Origin: Micromonospora sp. WMMD1120
Lineage (GTDB): Bacteria > Actinomycetota > Actinomycetes > Mycobacteriales > Micromonosporaceae
Direction of reading: 5' to 3'
Assembly: GCF_029626235.1 (NCBI RefSeq)
Contig: NZ_JARUBO010000005.1
Location: forward strand, 6,978,001-7,042,000
Length of the DNA: 64,000 nucleotides
Numbering within the stretch: position 1 is the first letter of the stretch; each line of letters opens with the position of its first letter. Made by a program: the position numbers and the translations under genes. Shown one piece after another: positions 47,039-55,739 of the stretch. The notes below the pieces were generated by a model, which saw only the letters and a program-made list of their open reading frames with translations, was not told the origin of the DNA and did no database searches.

Positions 47039-49240
47039 TCAGCCCCGCCGGTCGAGCCAGCGTTGCAGGGCCGAGCGCGGGTCCTGCTCCCGGGTGGGCT
47101 GCTGACGCTCGGGAACGGCGGGGCGCTCGACCGGGCGGCGCGGATCGCCGGCCAGTTCCTTGCTGGGCGCGGCGAACGCCTTCTCCGGCTGCCCCTTGAC
47201 GGCGGTGGCGATGACCCGGGCGACCGCGTCGATCACCTTGGTCTGCACCGCCGACCCCACCGAGTCGGCCGGGTCGTCCGGGTTGGCGGCGATGCCGGCC
47301 ACCGCCACCTGCGGGGTGAAACCGACGAACGTCTCGGTGGAGTTCAGCTCCGAGCTACCCGTCTTACCGGCCACCGGCCGGCCGTCGAGGATGCCGTTCA
47401 CGCCGGTGGCGGTGCCGCCGTTGCACTGCCCGTACGCCGACTGCTGGCCCACCGGGCAGCGCGCCGCGTCGGTGGCGGCCCGGGCGACGTCCGGATCGAG
47501 GACCCGCTTGCAGGAGGGCTGCCCGACCGGGACCTTCGCGCCCTTTGCGTCGGTGACCGAGACCACCGGCAGCGGCGTGCAGTAGGTGCCCTCGGCGGCC
47601 ACCGTGGCGTACGCGTTGGCCAGGTCCAGCGGGGTGGTGGCCGCCACGCCGAGGGTGAAGGAACCCCAGTTCGCGGCGTTGTTCTTGGCGAAGGCGGCAT
47701 CCGAGTCGGCCCGGAAGGTGATGCCGAGGCGCTGCGCCATCTGCACCACCTTGTCCTGGCCGACCTGCTCGGCCAACCAGACGAAGTAGGTGTTCACCGA
47801 ACGGCCGAAGCCGTCCCACATCATCCGGTACCCGTCCATCCAGTCCGGGTTGGCGTTCGCCGGGCACCAGCGACCGTCGCAGCTGCCCGGCCCCTCGGCG
47901 GGGTACCGGGTGGGCAGCCTGGCGGGCGCGTCGAAGCCGGTGGAGAGCGTACGGCCCGACTCCAGGGCGGCGAGCATGGTGAACATCTTGAACGTCGAGC
48001 CCGCCTGGTACCCGTCGACACTCGCCCCGCCGGAGATCAGCGGGTTGACAGTGTTCGGATAGTTCGCCTGCCCGGCCGGGTTGTCGGCCAGGCTGTAGTG
48101 CCGGTTGACCGCCATCGCCAGCACCCGCCCGGTGCCCGGCTGGACCGCCGCGATCGGCAGGGCGCGCTTGTTGTCGTACCCGTAGACCTTCGTGGCCTGC
48201 TGCTGGGCGGTGGCCTGGATCTTCGGGTCGAGCGAGGTGACCACCGTGTAGCCGCCCGAGCGCAGGGCCTGCTCGCGCTCCGCGACGGTGGCCCCGAACG
48301 CCGGCTGGGTCAGCCACCAGCGGCGCAGGTAGTCGCAGAAGTAGCCCCAGTCGTCGTGGCCCTGGGAGACCGCGGTGCAGCCGTTGGGCTGGGCGGTCGG
48401 GCGCAGGGTCAGCGGCTCCGCCTTGGCCTGGGCGGCCTGGGCGGCGGTGATCGCGCCGGTGGCGACCATCGAGTCGAGCACGTACGACCGGCGGGCCAGC
48501 GCCTGGTCCCGGTCCCCGTCGATGGGGCTGTACGCGTCCGGGGACTGCACCAGACCGGCGAGCAGCGCCGACTCGCCGAGGGTCAGCAGCGCCGGCTGCT
48601 TGCCGAAGTACCGCTGGCTGGCCGCCGCGATCCCGTACGCGCCGGAGCCGAAGTAGGCGATGTTCAGGTACCTGTCGAGGATCTCGTCCTTGCCGAGGCT
48701 CTTGTCCAGCGCGCTCGCGTACCGGATCTCCTGGATCTTGCGACCGATGGTGGGGTCGGTGGCGGCGGCGCGCTCGGCGGCGGTGCGGGTGGGGTCGGTC
48801 TTGAGGACGTTACGGACGTACTGCATGGTCAGCGTCGAGCCGCCCTGCTCGGTGCCGCCGCCCCTGACGTTGGCCACCAGCGCCCGGGCGAGGCCGCGCA
48901 GGTCCGCGCCCCCGTGGTCGTAGAACCGCCGGTCCTCGGCCGCCACGATCGCCTGCCGCATCACCGGCGCGATCTCGGACAGCGGCACGTCGCTGCGGTT
49001 CACGTCGTAGAACGTGGTGATCAGCGTCTTGCCGTCGTTGGCGTAGAGGTACGAGCGCTGCGGCGTGGCCGGGGTCTTCAGCGAGGCCGGCAGGGCGGCG
49101 TACGAGCCGAGCGCGGCGCGGGCGGTGAACCCGAGCAGCAGGTTGCCCGGCAGCGCGGCGACGGCCAGGACGAGCCCGGCCAACACGCCGGCGAGCAGCA
49201 CGGTGAACAGCCGCGACAGCGGCGAGCGGGGGGCGGCCAT
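47039..49240 (-). CDS. Class A penicillin-binding protein (GT51 glycosyltransferase/transpeptidase)
   Basis: 733 residues. A signal-anchor helix is near residues 10-30. The glycosyltransferase domain shows EDRRFYDHGG, QGGSTLTMQYVRN and KDEILDRYLNIAYFGSGAYG; the transpeptidase shows the SxxK motif in GSTFKMF, SVN in FGRSVNTYF, and KTG in AGKTGSSE. It polymerises and crosslinks peptidoglycan outside the membrane. The C-terminal tail is Pro/Arg-rich and ends in ALQRWLDRRG, without PASTA domains. The ATG at 49240 is preceded by GGGGAG at short spacing; a longer N-terminus starting upstream would run into low-complexity sequence and is unlikely. Confidence 0.9.
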   Translation of the reverse strand: MAAPRSPLSRLFTVLLAGVLAGLVLAVAALPGNLLLGFTARAALGSYAALPASLKTPATPQRSYLYANDGKTLITTFYDVNRSDVPLSEIAPVMRQAIVAAEDRRFYDHGGADLRGLARALVANVRGGGTEQGGSTLTMQYVRNVLKTDPTRTAAERAAATDPTIGRKIQEIRYASALDKSLGKDEILDRYLNIAYFGSGAYGIAAASQRYFGKQPALLTLGESALLAGLVQSPDAYSPIDGDRDQALARRSYVLDSMVATGAITAAQAAQAKAEPLTLRPTAQPNGCTAVSQGHDDWGYFCDYLRRWWLTQPAFGATVAEREQALRSGGYTVVTSLDPKIQATAQQQATKVYGYDNKRALPIAAVQPGTGRVLAMAVNRHYSLADNPAGQANYPNTVNPLISGGASVDGYQAGSTFKMFTMLAALESGRTLSTGFDAPARLPTRYPAEGPGSCDGRWCPANANPDWMDGYRMMWDGFGRSVNTYFVWLAEQVGQDKVVQMAQRLGITFRADSDAAFAKNNAANWGSFTLGVAATTPLDLANAYATVAAEGTYCTPLPVVSVTDAKGAKVPVGQPSCKRVLDPDVARAATDAARCPVGQQSAYGQCNGGTATGVNGILDGRPVAGKTGSSELNSTETFVGFTPQVAVAGIAANPDDPADSVGSAVQTKVIDAVARVIATAVKGQPEKAFAAPSKELAGDPRRPVERPAVPERQQPTREQDPRSALQRWLDRRG

Positions 49241-49364
49241 GCTCCCCAGGATTGCCACAAAAACCACCAACCGACCACCCCCACCCCCACCAGTGTCACC
49301 AACTTCACGCCCCCACCCCCCTGCCCACGCCCCGCCTCCCACCCCGCCCAGCCCCGCCCTCCCA

Positions 49365-49434
49365 CCCCGTTGATCATGAAGTTATGGCCAGGACACGCCG
49401 ACGCAGAGGGCAATAACTTCATGATCAACCGGGG
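49365..49434. repeat. Palindromic repeat, GTTGATCATGAAGTTAT type, copy B
   Basis: 17-bp perfect inverted arms (49369-49385 and 49413-49429) around a 27-bp spacer that starts GGCCAGGACACGCCG. Flanked by C runs on the left and G runs on the right. It lies between the start of the PBP gene and the 3' end of the next membrane protein gene. Confidence 0.8.
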
Positions 49435-49481
49435 CTACCGGGCGGGGCGGGGCGTGGGGGCGGGGGCAGCCGGGCGGGGGT

Positions 49482-50249
49482 TTAGGGGGTTGGGGTTGTC
49501 AGGCTGGCGGTGGCGGCGTCTTGGGCGGTTTCGCGGGGCATGAGGCGGCCGGAGCGGTAGCCGATGCCGATGCCGGCGATCAGCACGAAGATCGCGCCGA
49601 AGGTCTGCAACGAGCCGATCAGCGCGCCGCCGAGGCCGAGCAGCGGCGCGGCGATGATCAGCATGATGCCGTCGCCGAGGCTGAAGGTGCCCGAGCGGGC
49701 CACCGCCCAGCCGGTGAGGCACCAGCCCACGCTGTAGAACGTCGCCCCGAGCAGGACCAGCGACCGGGCGGTGGCGCCGAAGACCGGGGTCTGCTCTTCG
49801 AGCCCGGCGAACGGCAACATGAGCACGGTGCCGGCGATGCTGACCAACAGCCCCGCCGCGGCCACCCGGCGACTGCGGGTCGCGGCCAACAGCCCGGTGA
49901 GGGCCAGCAGCGCGAGCAGGCCGAGCCAGACCGCCGCCACCCAGCCGATCAGGTACACCGCCCGGCCGTCGGCCGGATAGGGGTCGTTGCCCACCCCGCC
50001 GTCGCTGGCCATCGCCACCGCGCCGTAGAGGATGGCGTACGCGGGCAGCAGCCACACCGCCGCCCGCGCGAACCGCCGCACCGACCAGGCCCAGCTGGCG
50101 TTCGTGGCCGGCGCGCCGGGGGTCGGCTCCCCGACGAACGGCAGGACACCGAAGCCGCCACCGCTACGCCGGGAGCCCAGTGGGGCGACCGGATCGTGCG
50201 CGCCGGGCACCGGGGCCGAGGACCACATCCGCTTCGCCGGATCCTTCAT
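49482..50249 (-). CDS. Membrane protein of unknown function
   Basis: 255 residues. A 60-residue hydrophilic N-terminus rich in Gly, Pro and Arg is followed by about seven hydrophobic segments (for example AAVWLLPAYAILYGAVAMAS and AGIGIGYRSGRLMPR). ATG 50249 is preceded by GAGGTGACGC. The C-terminus TASLTTPTP is encoded next to a G-run tract. No family recognised. Confidence 0.65.
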   Translation of the reverse strand: MKDPAKRMWSSAPVPGAHDPVAPLGSRRSGGGFGVLPFVGEPTPGAPATNASWAWSVRRFARAAVWLLPAYAILYGAVAMASDGGVGNDPYPADGRAVYLIGWVAAVWLGLLALLALTGLLAATRSRRVAAAGLLVSIAGTVLMLPFAGLEEQTPVFGATARSLVLLGATFYSVGWCLTGWAVARSGTFSLGDGIMLIIAAPLLGLGGALIGSLQTFGAIFVLIAGIGIGYRSGRLMPRETAQDAATASLTTPTP

Positions 50250-50383
50250 GCGTCACCTCGCTCGTCGTCGAGCGGTGCACCGACGCGCCGGGGCGCCCCG
50301 ATTGCCTGGTCACCACCCGTCCTAGGACCGATCGTGGCAGGCGTCGGAGCGCCCCATGAGCGTTTCTCGCATTAACCGGTGCG

Positions 50384-51490
50384 TCAGCCCCGCTCACGCT
50401 CGTCGGAGGGGTCCTCGACCAGGCTGGCCGGGGAGACCGGCTCCGGCGCGGGCAACCCCTGCGGCTTGTTACCGCCGGTGGCCTGCGCCTCGGCGACGCG
50501 TACCTCGTCGTGGATCTGCTGGGCCGCGGCGGCAGCGGCCTGGGCCGCCTCCGCGGCCTCGCGCTCGACCTGGCTCGCGTGGTCGGCCGCCTCCGGCGCC
50601 GGCAGGTCCCCCACCATCTGGCTCAGCCCACCGAGCGCGCCACCCATGCCCTCCAGGGCCTTGGTCAGCTCGGCCGGCACGATCCAGACCTTGTTGGCGC
50701 TGCCCTGGGCGATCTGCGGCAGGGCTTGCAGGTACTGGTAGGCGAGCACCTTCTGGCTCGGGTTGGCCTGGTGGATGGCGTCGAAGACGGTACGGATGGC
50801 CTTCGCCTGACCCTCGGCCTGGAGGATGCGGGCCTGCCGGTCACCGTCGGCCCGCAGCACCGCGGACTGCTTCTCACCCTCGGCGGTGAGGATCTGCGAC
50901 TGCTTGTGCCCCTCCGCGGTGAGGATCGCGGCGCGGCGGTCCCGCTCGGCACGCATCTGCTTCTCCATCGAGTCGCGGATGCTGGCCGGCGGCTCGATGG
51001 CCTTGATCTCGACCCGGGTGACCTTGATGCCCCAGCGGCCGGTGGTCTCGTCCAGCACGCCGGAGAGATGCCGGTTGATCTCGTCCCGGCTGGTCAGCGC
51101 CCGCTCCAGGTCCAGCGAACCGATCACGTTACGTAGTGTGGTGACGGTCAACTGCTCGATGGCCTGGAGGAAGCTGGAGATCTCGTAGGTCGCGCGGACC
51201 GGGTCGACCACCTTGAAGTAGAGGACGGTGTCGATCGAGACCACCAGGTTGTCCGAGGTGATCACCGGCTGCGGCGGGAAGCTGACCACCTGCTCGCGCA
51301 TGTCGACCTTGGTGCGCACCGCGTCGATGAACGGCACCAGCAGGTTGAGGCCGGGACTCAGGGTGCGCTTGTACTTGCCGAGCCGTTCCACCACGTCATG
51401 GCGTTGCTGCGGCACGATCCGCACCGCCTTGGCCAGCGTAATCACGGCGATCAACGCCACCGCGATCACCAGCACCCCGATTATCGTCAT
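50384..51490 (-). CDS. SPFH/band 7 membrane protein (stomatin-like)
   Basis: 368 residues. One N-terminal membrane helix, then a band 7 domain: VRIVPQQRHDVVERLGKYKR, LNLLVPFIDAVRTKVDMREQ, TLRNVIGSLDLERALTSRD. A long coiled-coil region follows (RAERDRRAAILTAEGHKQSQ), with an Ala/Glu-rich tail. Such proteins form oligomeric membrane-associated rings and usually pair with an NfeD protein, as here. The ATG at 51490 lies 8 nt after GAGAGG and is preferred over an earlier GTG. It is downstream of the nfeD-like gene in a two-gene operon. Confidence 0.92.
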   Translation of the reverse strand: MTIIGVLVIAVALIAVITLAKAVRIVPQQRHDVVERLGKYKRTLSPGLNLLVPFIDAVRTKVDMREQVVSFPPQPVITSDNLVVSIDTVLYFKVVDPVRATYEISSFLQAIEQLTVTTLRNVIGSLDLERALTSRDEINRHLSGVLDETTGRWGIKVTRVEIKAIEPPASIRDSMEKQMRAERDRRAAILTAEGHKQSQILTAEGEKQSAVLRADGDRQARILQAEGQAKAIRTVFDAIHQANPSQKVLAYQYLQALPQIAQGSANKVWIVPAELTKALEGMGGALGGLSQMVGDLPAPEAADHASQVEREAAEAAQAAAAAAQQIHDEVRVAEAQATGGNKPQGLPAPEPVSPASLVEDPSDERERG

Positions 51491-51495
51491 TCCGT

Positions 51496-51969
51496 TCACC
51501 CTCTCGATTCCGGCAGCTCGCCGGCGGAAGAAACGTCGTCCTGCCAGACCAGGGCGGTCGCGCCCCGGACCTTTATCACCCGAACCCGTTGACCGGGTTC
51601 ATACTTTTGCGTCGTGTCGTACGAGCGGGCGCTCCACAGCTCACCGTCGATCTTGACCAGACCATGCTCGGCGTCCACCCGTTCCAGCACCAGCGCCGTG
51701 GAGCCCTCGATCGCCTCCACGCCGAACGGCTGTTCGCCGTTCTCCAGCGCCGAGCGCTGGTGTCGCCGCAGGGCCGGCCGGGCCACCAGCAGGCTCAGCG
51801 CCGACACCACGGCGAAGACCAGCGCCTGCACCGCGACCGGCGCACCCAGCGCCGCCGCACCGGCGGCCGCGAACGCGCCGACCCCGAACATGATCAGAAA
51901 TAGCGTCGTCGTGAAGATTTCGGCGACGGCCAGCAGCACACCCAGAACAATCCACACCACGGCGTCCAC
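51496..51969 (-). CDS. NfeD-family membrane protein
   Basis: 157 residues. Two to three hydrophobic helices at the N-terminus (WIVLGVLLAVAEIFTTTLFL, ALVFAVVSALSLLVARPAL) lead to a C-terminal OB-fold domain with RVDAEHGLVKIDGELWSARS and GQRVRVIKVRGATALV. NfeD proteins work with SPFH partners, which is the next gene, five bases away. GTG at 51969 has GAGGG immediately before it; a short or absent leader is possible. Confidence 0.9.
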   Translation of the reverse strand: MDAVVWIVLGVLLAVAEIFTTTLFLIMFGVGAFAAAGAAALGAPVAVQALVFAVVSALSLLVARPALRRHQRSALENGEQPFGVEAIEGSTALVLERVDAEHGLVKIDGELWSARSYDTTQKYEPGQRVRVIKVRGATALVWQDDVSSAGELPESRG

Positions 51970-52090
51970 CCCTCGATCGTGACACGCGCACGCACGCGCG
52001 GCCCACCCGCAAAGATCAGTAGGCTCGGCGCTGCCCGTTCCGGCCCCTCACCGACACCACGAACCGGCGGCCCGACCCGAGGAGAAAACG

Positions 52091-53404
52091 GTGATTCTGC
52101 TACCCGAGACCGCCCGACAGATCGACACCCGGGTCGCCCAGGCCCAGGCCGACGGGCACGCGCCGTCGCTCGTGCTCGGCGTCGTCCGCGACGGCGCGCT
52201 CGTGCACCTGGCCACCGCCGGCGAGACCCCCCGCCCCCACGTCGACCTGCAGTACCGGCTGGGCTCGATCAGCAAGACGATGACCGCCACCCTGCTCCTG
52301 CGGATGCGCGACGAGGGCCGGCTGACCCTGGACGACCCGCTGGAGAAGCACCTGCCCGACACCGGCGTGGGCGCGCTCACACTGCGCCGACTGCTCGGCC
52401 ACGCCAGCGGCATCCAGCGCGAGCCCGAGGGCGACTGGTGGGAGCGGTCGGCCGGCGCCGACCTGGCCACCCTCCTGCGCGGGGTGACCGCCGACAAGAT
52501 CGCCTACCCGCCGCACCGCACGTACCACTACTCCAACCTGGCGTACGGGCTGCTCGGCGGCGTCCTCGAACGGCTCGCCGGGATGTCCTGGGTCGACCTG
52601 CTCGGCGAGCGGATCCTCACCCCGCTGGGTCTGCGCCGCACCACCTACGCGGCCACCGAGCCGTACGCCCGCGGCTACGTCGTGCACCCCTGGCACGACA
52701 CGCTGCGCGAGGAACCCCGTACCGACACCGGCGCGATGGCCCCGGCCGGGCAGCTCTGGTCGACGATCGAGGACCTGGGCCGCTGGGCCGCGTTCCTGGC
52801 CGACCCCGACCCGTCGGTGCTGGCCCCCGAGACCCTCACCGAGATGTGCTCCCCCGTGGTGATCAGCGACCTGGACGCCTGGAGCCACGGCCACGGCCTG
52901 GGGGTCGAGCTGTTCCGCGACGGCAACCGGGTGTACGTCGGGCACGGCGGCTCGATGCCCGGCTACGGCGCCTCGCTGGCCGTGCACCGGCCCAGCCGCA
53001 CGGCGGTCGTCGGCCTGGTCAACGCGTACACGCTGCGCAACGTGCACCTGGGCGCCCTCGGGCGGCAGCTGCTCACCCTCGTGCTGGACGCCGAACCAGC
53101 GCCGGTCACCCCGTGGCGACCGGCCGCCGCACCGCCGCCCGCCGCCCTGGCCGAGCTGACCGGCCAGTGGTGGTGGATGGGCACCAGGATCGAGGTCGTC
53201 GTCGACGCCGACGGCGACCTGCGCGCCGGCCCGGTCAACGCGCCGAACCTGCGCTTCGTCGCCGAGGGCCCGGATCGCTGGCGGGGGCGCGCCGGTGGGC
53301 AGGACGGCGAGATCCTCACCGTGCGCCGCGACGACCAGGGTCGGGCGGTGGCGCTGGACATCGCCACCTTCGTCTACACCCGCACCCCCGACCAGGAGCC
53401 CTGA
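52091..53404 (+). CDS. Serine hydrolase of the beta-lactamase/class C PBP family
   Basis: 437 residues, cytoplasmic by lack of a signal peptide. The nucleophile motif SxxK is in LGSISKTMTATLLL, the YxN equivalent is YHYSNLAYGLL, and VGHGGSMPGYGA is the third motif. A separate C-terminal domain of about 90 residues (LTGQWWWMGTRIEVVVDADG) is a beta-barrel found in some esterases of this family. The reaction could be ester or peptide hydrolysis; no evidence for antibiotic resistance. A GGAGAAAACG sequence precedes the GTG. Confidence 0.85.
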   Translation: MILLPETARQIDTRVAQAQADGHAPSLVLGVVRDGALVHLATAGETPRPHVDLQYRLGSISKTMTATLLLRMRDEGRLTLDDPLEKHLPDTGVGALTLRRLLGHASGIQREPEGDWWERSAGADLATLLRGVTADKIAYPPHRTYHYSNLAYGLLGGVLERLAGMSWVDLLGERILTPLGLRRTTYAATEPYARGYVVHPWHDTLREEPRTDTGAMAPAGQLWSTIEDLGRWAAFLADPDPSVLAPETLTEMCSPVVISDLDAWSHGHGLGVELFRDGNRVYVGHGGSMPGYGASLAVHRPSRTAVVGLVNAYTLRNVHLGALGRQLLTLVLDAEPAPVTPWRPAAAPPPAALAELTGQWWWMGTRIEVVVDADGDLRAGPVNAPNLRFVAEGPDRWRGRAGGQDGEILTVRRDDQGRAVALDIATFVYTRTPDQEP

Positions 53405-53414
53405 CCGGCTCCGG

Positions 53415-53459
53415 CCGGCCCGCGTCAAGCCGGCCCGCGTCAAGCCGGCCCGCGTCAAG
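53415..53459 (+). repeat. Three tandem copies of a 15-bp unit
   Basis: CCGGCCCGCGTCAAG repeats three times at 53415-53429, 53430-53444 and 53445-53459, directly before the 24-bp array. Confidence 0.8.
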
Positions 53460-53465
53460 CCGGCC

Positions 53466-53707
53466 CCGGCTCCCGGCCGGCCCGGCGACCCGGCTCCCGG
53501 CCGGCCCGGCGACCCGGCTCCCGGCCGGCCCGGCGACCCGGCTCCCGGCCGGCCCGGCGACCCGGCTCCCGGCCGGCCCGGCGACCCGGCTCCCGGCCGG
53601 CCCGGCGACCCGGCTCCCGGCCGGCCCGGCGACCCGGCTCCCGGCCGGCCCGGCGACCCGGCTCCCGGCCGGCCCGGCGACCCGGCTCCCGGCCGGCCCG
53701 GCGACTC
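53466..53707 (+). repeat. 24-bp minisatellite, about 10 copies
   Basis: An exact or near-exact 24-bp unit containing the palindrome CCGGCCGG is repeated about ten times. It fills most of the 306-bp gap between two convergent genes. Read in the plus strand it encodes octapeptides such as PAPGRPGD, but no start or ribosome site supports translation. The unit can form many alternative hairpins and may serve as a terminator region. Copy number is likely to vary between strains. Confidence 0.9.
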
Positions 53708-53710
53708 TGG

Positions 53711-54523
53711 TCAGGCCGGCTCGGTGACGAAGTCGATGAGGCGCTCCATGGCGTTGATCAGGGGCGTCTCCACATCGGCGAAGCTGTGCACCCGGGACAG
53801 GATGTGCCGCCACATGTCGGCGGGCTCGGCCACCCCGAGGGCCGCGCAGACGCCCTCCTTCCACGGCCGACCCGGCGGCACCACCGGCCACGCCGTGATG
53901 CCCAGCGCGGTCGGCTTCACCGCCTGCCACACGTCCACGTAGGGGTGGCCGGTCACCAGCACGTACGGCGAGGTCACCCGGGCCACGATCCGGCTCTCCT
54001 TGCTGCCGGCCACCAGGTGGTCGACGAGCACGCCGAGTCGTCGGGTCGGACCGGGGTCGAAGTCACGCACCTCGGTGTCGAGGTCGTCGATGCCGTCCAA
54101 CGGCTCGACGACCACACCCTCGATGCGCAGGTCGTCGCCCCAGATCCGCTCCACCAGGGCGGCGTCGTGGATGCCCTCGACCCAGATCCGGCTGGCCTTG
54201 GCGACCTGGGCGCGGACGTTGTCCAGAGCGACCGAACCGGAGGCGGTACGGCGGCGGGCCGCCGGCACCGGAGCGCGGGTCGGCCGGCGCAGGGTCACCG
54301 GGCTGCCGTCGAGCAGGAACGCCGCCGGCAGCAGGGGGAAGTTGCGCCGCCGGCCGTGCCGGTCCTCCAGCACCACCGCGCCCGCCTCGAAGCCCACCAC
54401 CGCCCCGCAGAATCCGGAGTCGGCGTCCTCGACCACGAGGTCCGGTTCGGCGTCCACCTCGGGCGTGACCTTCCGCCGCCGCCAGTCGCCCGCCAACACG
54501 TCCTCGCCGTATCGCCCCGCCAT
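53711..54523 (-). CDS. DUF3097-family protein
   Basis: 270 residues, no membrane segment. It begins MAGRYGEDVLAGDWRRRKVTPEV and contains SRIWVEGIHDAALVERIWGDDLR and VLVDHLVAGSKESRI, a pattern reminiscent of the TOPRIM fold, and VTGHPYVDVWQAVKP. This family is conserved in actinobacteria with no known function. The ATG at 54523 is preceded by TAGCGT at 7 nt. It is divergent from the gene at 54719. Confidence 0.85.
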   Translation of the reverse strand: MAGRYGEDVLAGDWRRRKVTPEVDAEPDLVVEDADSGFCGAVVGFEAGAVVLEDRHGRRRNFPLLPAAFLLDGSPVTLRRPTRAPVPAARRRTASGSVALDNVRAQVAKASRIWVEGIHDAALVERIWGDDLRIEGVVVEPLDGIDDLDTEVRDFDPGPTRRLGVLVDHLVAGSKESRIVARVTSPYVLVTGHPYVDVWQAVKPTALGITAWPVVPPGRPWKEGVCAALGVAEPADMWRHILSRVHSFADVETPLINAMERLIDFVTEPA

Positions 54524-54530
54524 GTCGATC

Positions 54531-54536
54531 ACGCTA
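54531..54536 (-). promoter_or_regulatory. Leaderless -10 element TAGCGT for the DUF3097 gene
   Basis: TAGCGT on the minus strand ends 7 nt before the ATG; no ribosome site in between. Confidence 0.5.
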
Positions 54537-54706
54537 ACCCCGGGCCGGCGACCCCGCGCCCCGACACACCGCCCCGGGCCGCCACCCGGCCGCCCGCCAG
54601 CGGAACCGAAAGGGTACGGACGGAGCGTGAATGTGGGCGAAGAGGGCAGTTGGGTGCAGGCCGGGCGGCCGGAGCGGCAGTCGAGACAGGGCCGGTCGTG
54701 ACCACG

Positions 54707-54712
54707 TACCCT
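54707..54712 (+). promoter_or_regulatory. Leaderless -10 element TACCCT
   Basis: TACCCT ends 6 nt before the ATG at 54719 of the divergent unknown gene. Confidence 0.45.
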
Positions 54713-54718
54713 TTCGGC

Positions 54719-55513
54719 ATGTCCACCCCCGCAACGGGCGCGGCCACGCTCGCGCCGCGCCGGTCGAGCCGGTTCGTTGCCTGGGTGCGCGCGTGGCGCG
54801 CCGGGTTGGTGCCGTACGACGAGGTCGCCGACGCCATCGCCGGCGACGAGGAGCACCTCGTGGCCGACGCTCCCGGCACCTGGACCGACGTGCCGCTCGG
54901 CGCCGCGCTGCCCACCCTGGCCAAGCTCTCCCCCGACGACATCCGCCTGGTGCTCCCCGCGCCGGGCGATCCCCGAGGGCTGCCCGGCCCCGGCGACTTC
55001 GCCGGCGCGGCGCTGGTGGCGGGCGAGGCGGTGGTCGCCGGTGGCCTCGGTCTGATCCCCGAGGTGCGGTCGCACACCTCCGGCTCGGGCGACTGCTTCG
55101 AGACCGTGCTCTGGCGGGTGTACCCGTTGCCCGCCAACGCCCCGGCCGCCTCCCTGTCGCTGCCCGGCGCCGCCGAGGCGGAGGCCGAGCTGGCCGCCGC
55201 GCTGGCCGAGACCACCGCCGCCCTGACCCGCCTCGACGTGGCCCAGTGGCGGCCCGAGCTGGCCGGCGCGCTGGCCGCGCTCCGCCGCCCGGACGGAGCC
55301 ACCGACCTGCCACCCGGCTTCGACCCGAGGGCCCGCCGGCTGTTCGCCAGGGCCGCCGTGCTCGACCGGGTCCTCGCCCTCGCGGGGCACGCCGCGCCGG
55401 GCGGTGCGATCAACAACTACGAGGCCCAGCAGCGCGACGCGGCGCTGCGTCCACTCACCACGGCATGCCGGCAAGCCCTGGTGGCCGCCTGCAACGCCCC
55501 GCTGCGCCCGTAA
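54719..55513 (+). CDS. Unknown soluble actinobacterial protein
   Basis: 264 residues, no signal peptide or membrane helix. The protein starts MSTPATGAATLAPRRSSRFV and has a helical, Ala-rich middle (AEAEAELAAALAETTAALTR). The stretch LGLIPEVRSHTSGSGDCFET is the most distinctive part. Family not recognised. Start chosen from the TACCCT element 6 nt upstream. Divergent from the DUF3097 gene, which may suggest a common role. Confidence 0.7.
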   Translation: MSTPATGAATLAPRRSSRFVAWVRAWRAGLVPYDEVADAIAGDEEHLVADAPGTWTDVPLGAALPTLAKLSPDDIRLVLPAPGDPRGLPGPGDFAGAALVAGEAVVAGGLGLIPEVRSHTSGSGDCFETVLWRVYPLPANAPAASLSLPGAAEAEAELAAALAETTAALTRLDVAQWRPELAGALAALRRPDGATDLPPGFDPRARRLFARAAVLDRVLALAGHAAPGGAINNYEAQQRDAALRPLTTACRQALVAACNAPLRP

Positions 55514-55584
55514 CCCCGCCCCCACCCCCCACCCCCCGCCCCCACCCCCCGCGCCCCCGCCCGAACCCGCGCGCCCCTCTCCCG

Positions 55585-55659
55585 CGTCGATCTTGCACTT
55601 ACTGTGGCGACATGGCGGTCAATCCGGGCATAACGACGACAGAACGCGCAAGATCGACG
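55585..55659. repeat. Palindromic repeat, CGATCTTGC type, copy 2
   Basis: 12-bp perfect arms CGTCGATCTTGC at 55585-55596 and the complement at 55648-55659 around 51 bp. Flanked by a C-rich tract (55514-55580) and a G-rich tract (55660-55735). It lies between the convergent ends of the unknown gene and the HAD gene. The rest of 55514-55739 has no gene. Confidence 0.75.
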
Positions 55660-55739
55660 AGGGCGGGGCGGGGCGAGGGCGTGGGCGGGGCGAGGGCGTG
55701 GGCGGGGCGGGGGCGGGGGCGGGGGCGGGGTGGGTGGCT

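Noticed and set aside
47039..49342. Longer N-terminus for the penicillin-binding protein, starting near 49342
   Set aside because: The extra residues come from G-run low-complexity DNA and lie before the signal-anchor helix; the ATG at 49240 gives a normal N-terminus.
53466..53707. CRISPR array
   Set aside because: The 24-bp units are contiguous without unique spacers and there are no cas genes nearby.
53295..53942. Plus-strand frame through the 24-bp array encoding PAPGRPGD repeats
   Set aside because: No start codon with a ribosome site near the array, and the frame overlaps the 3' ends of two good genes. The repeat leaves several frames open merely because it has no stop codon.
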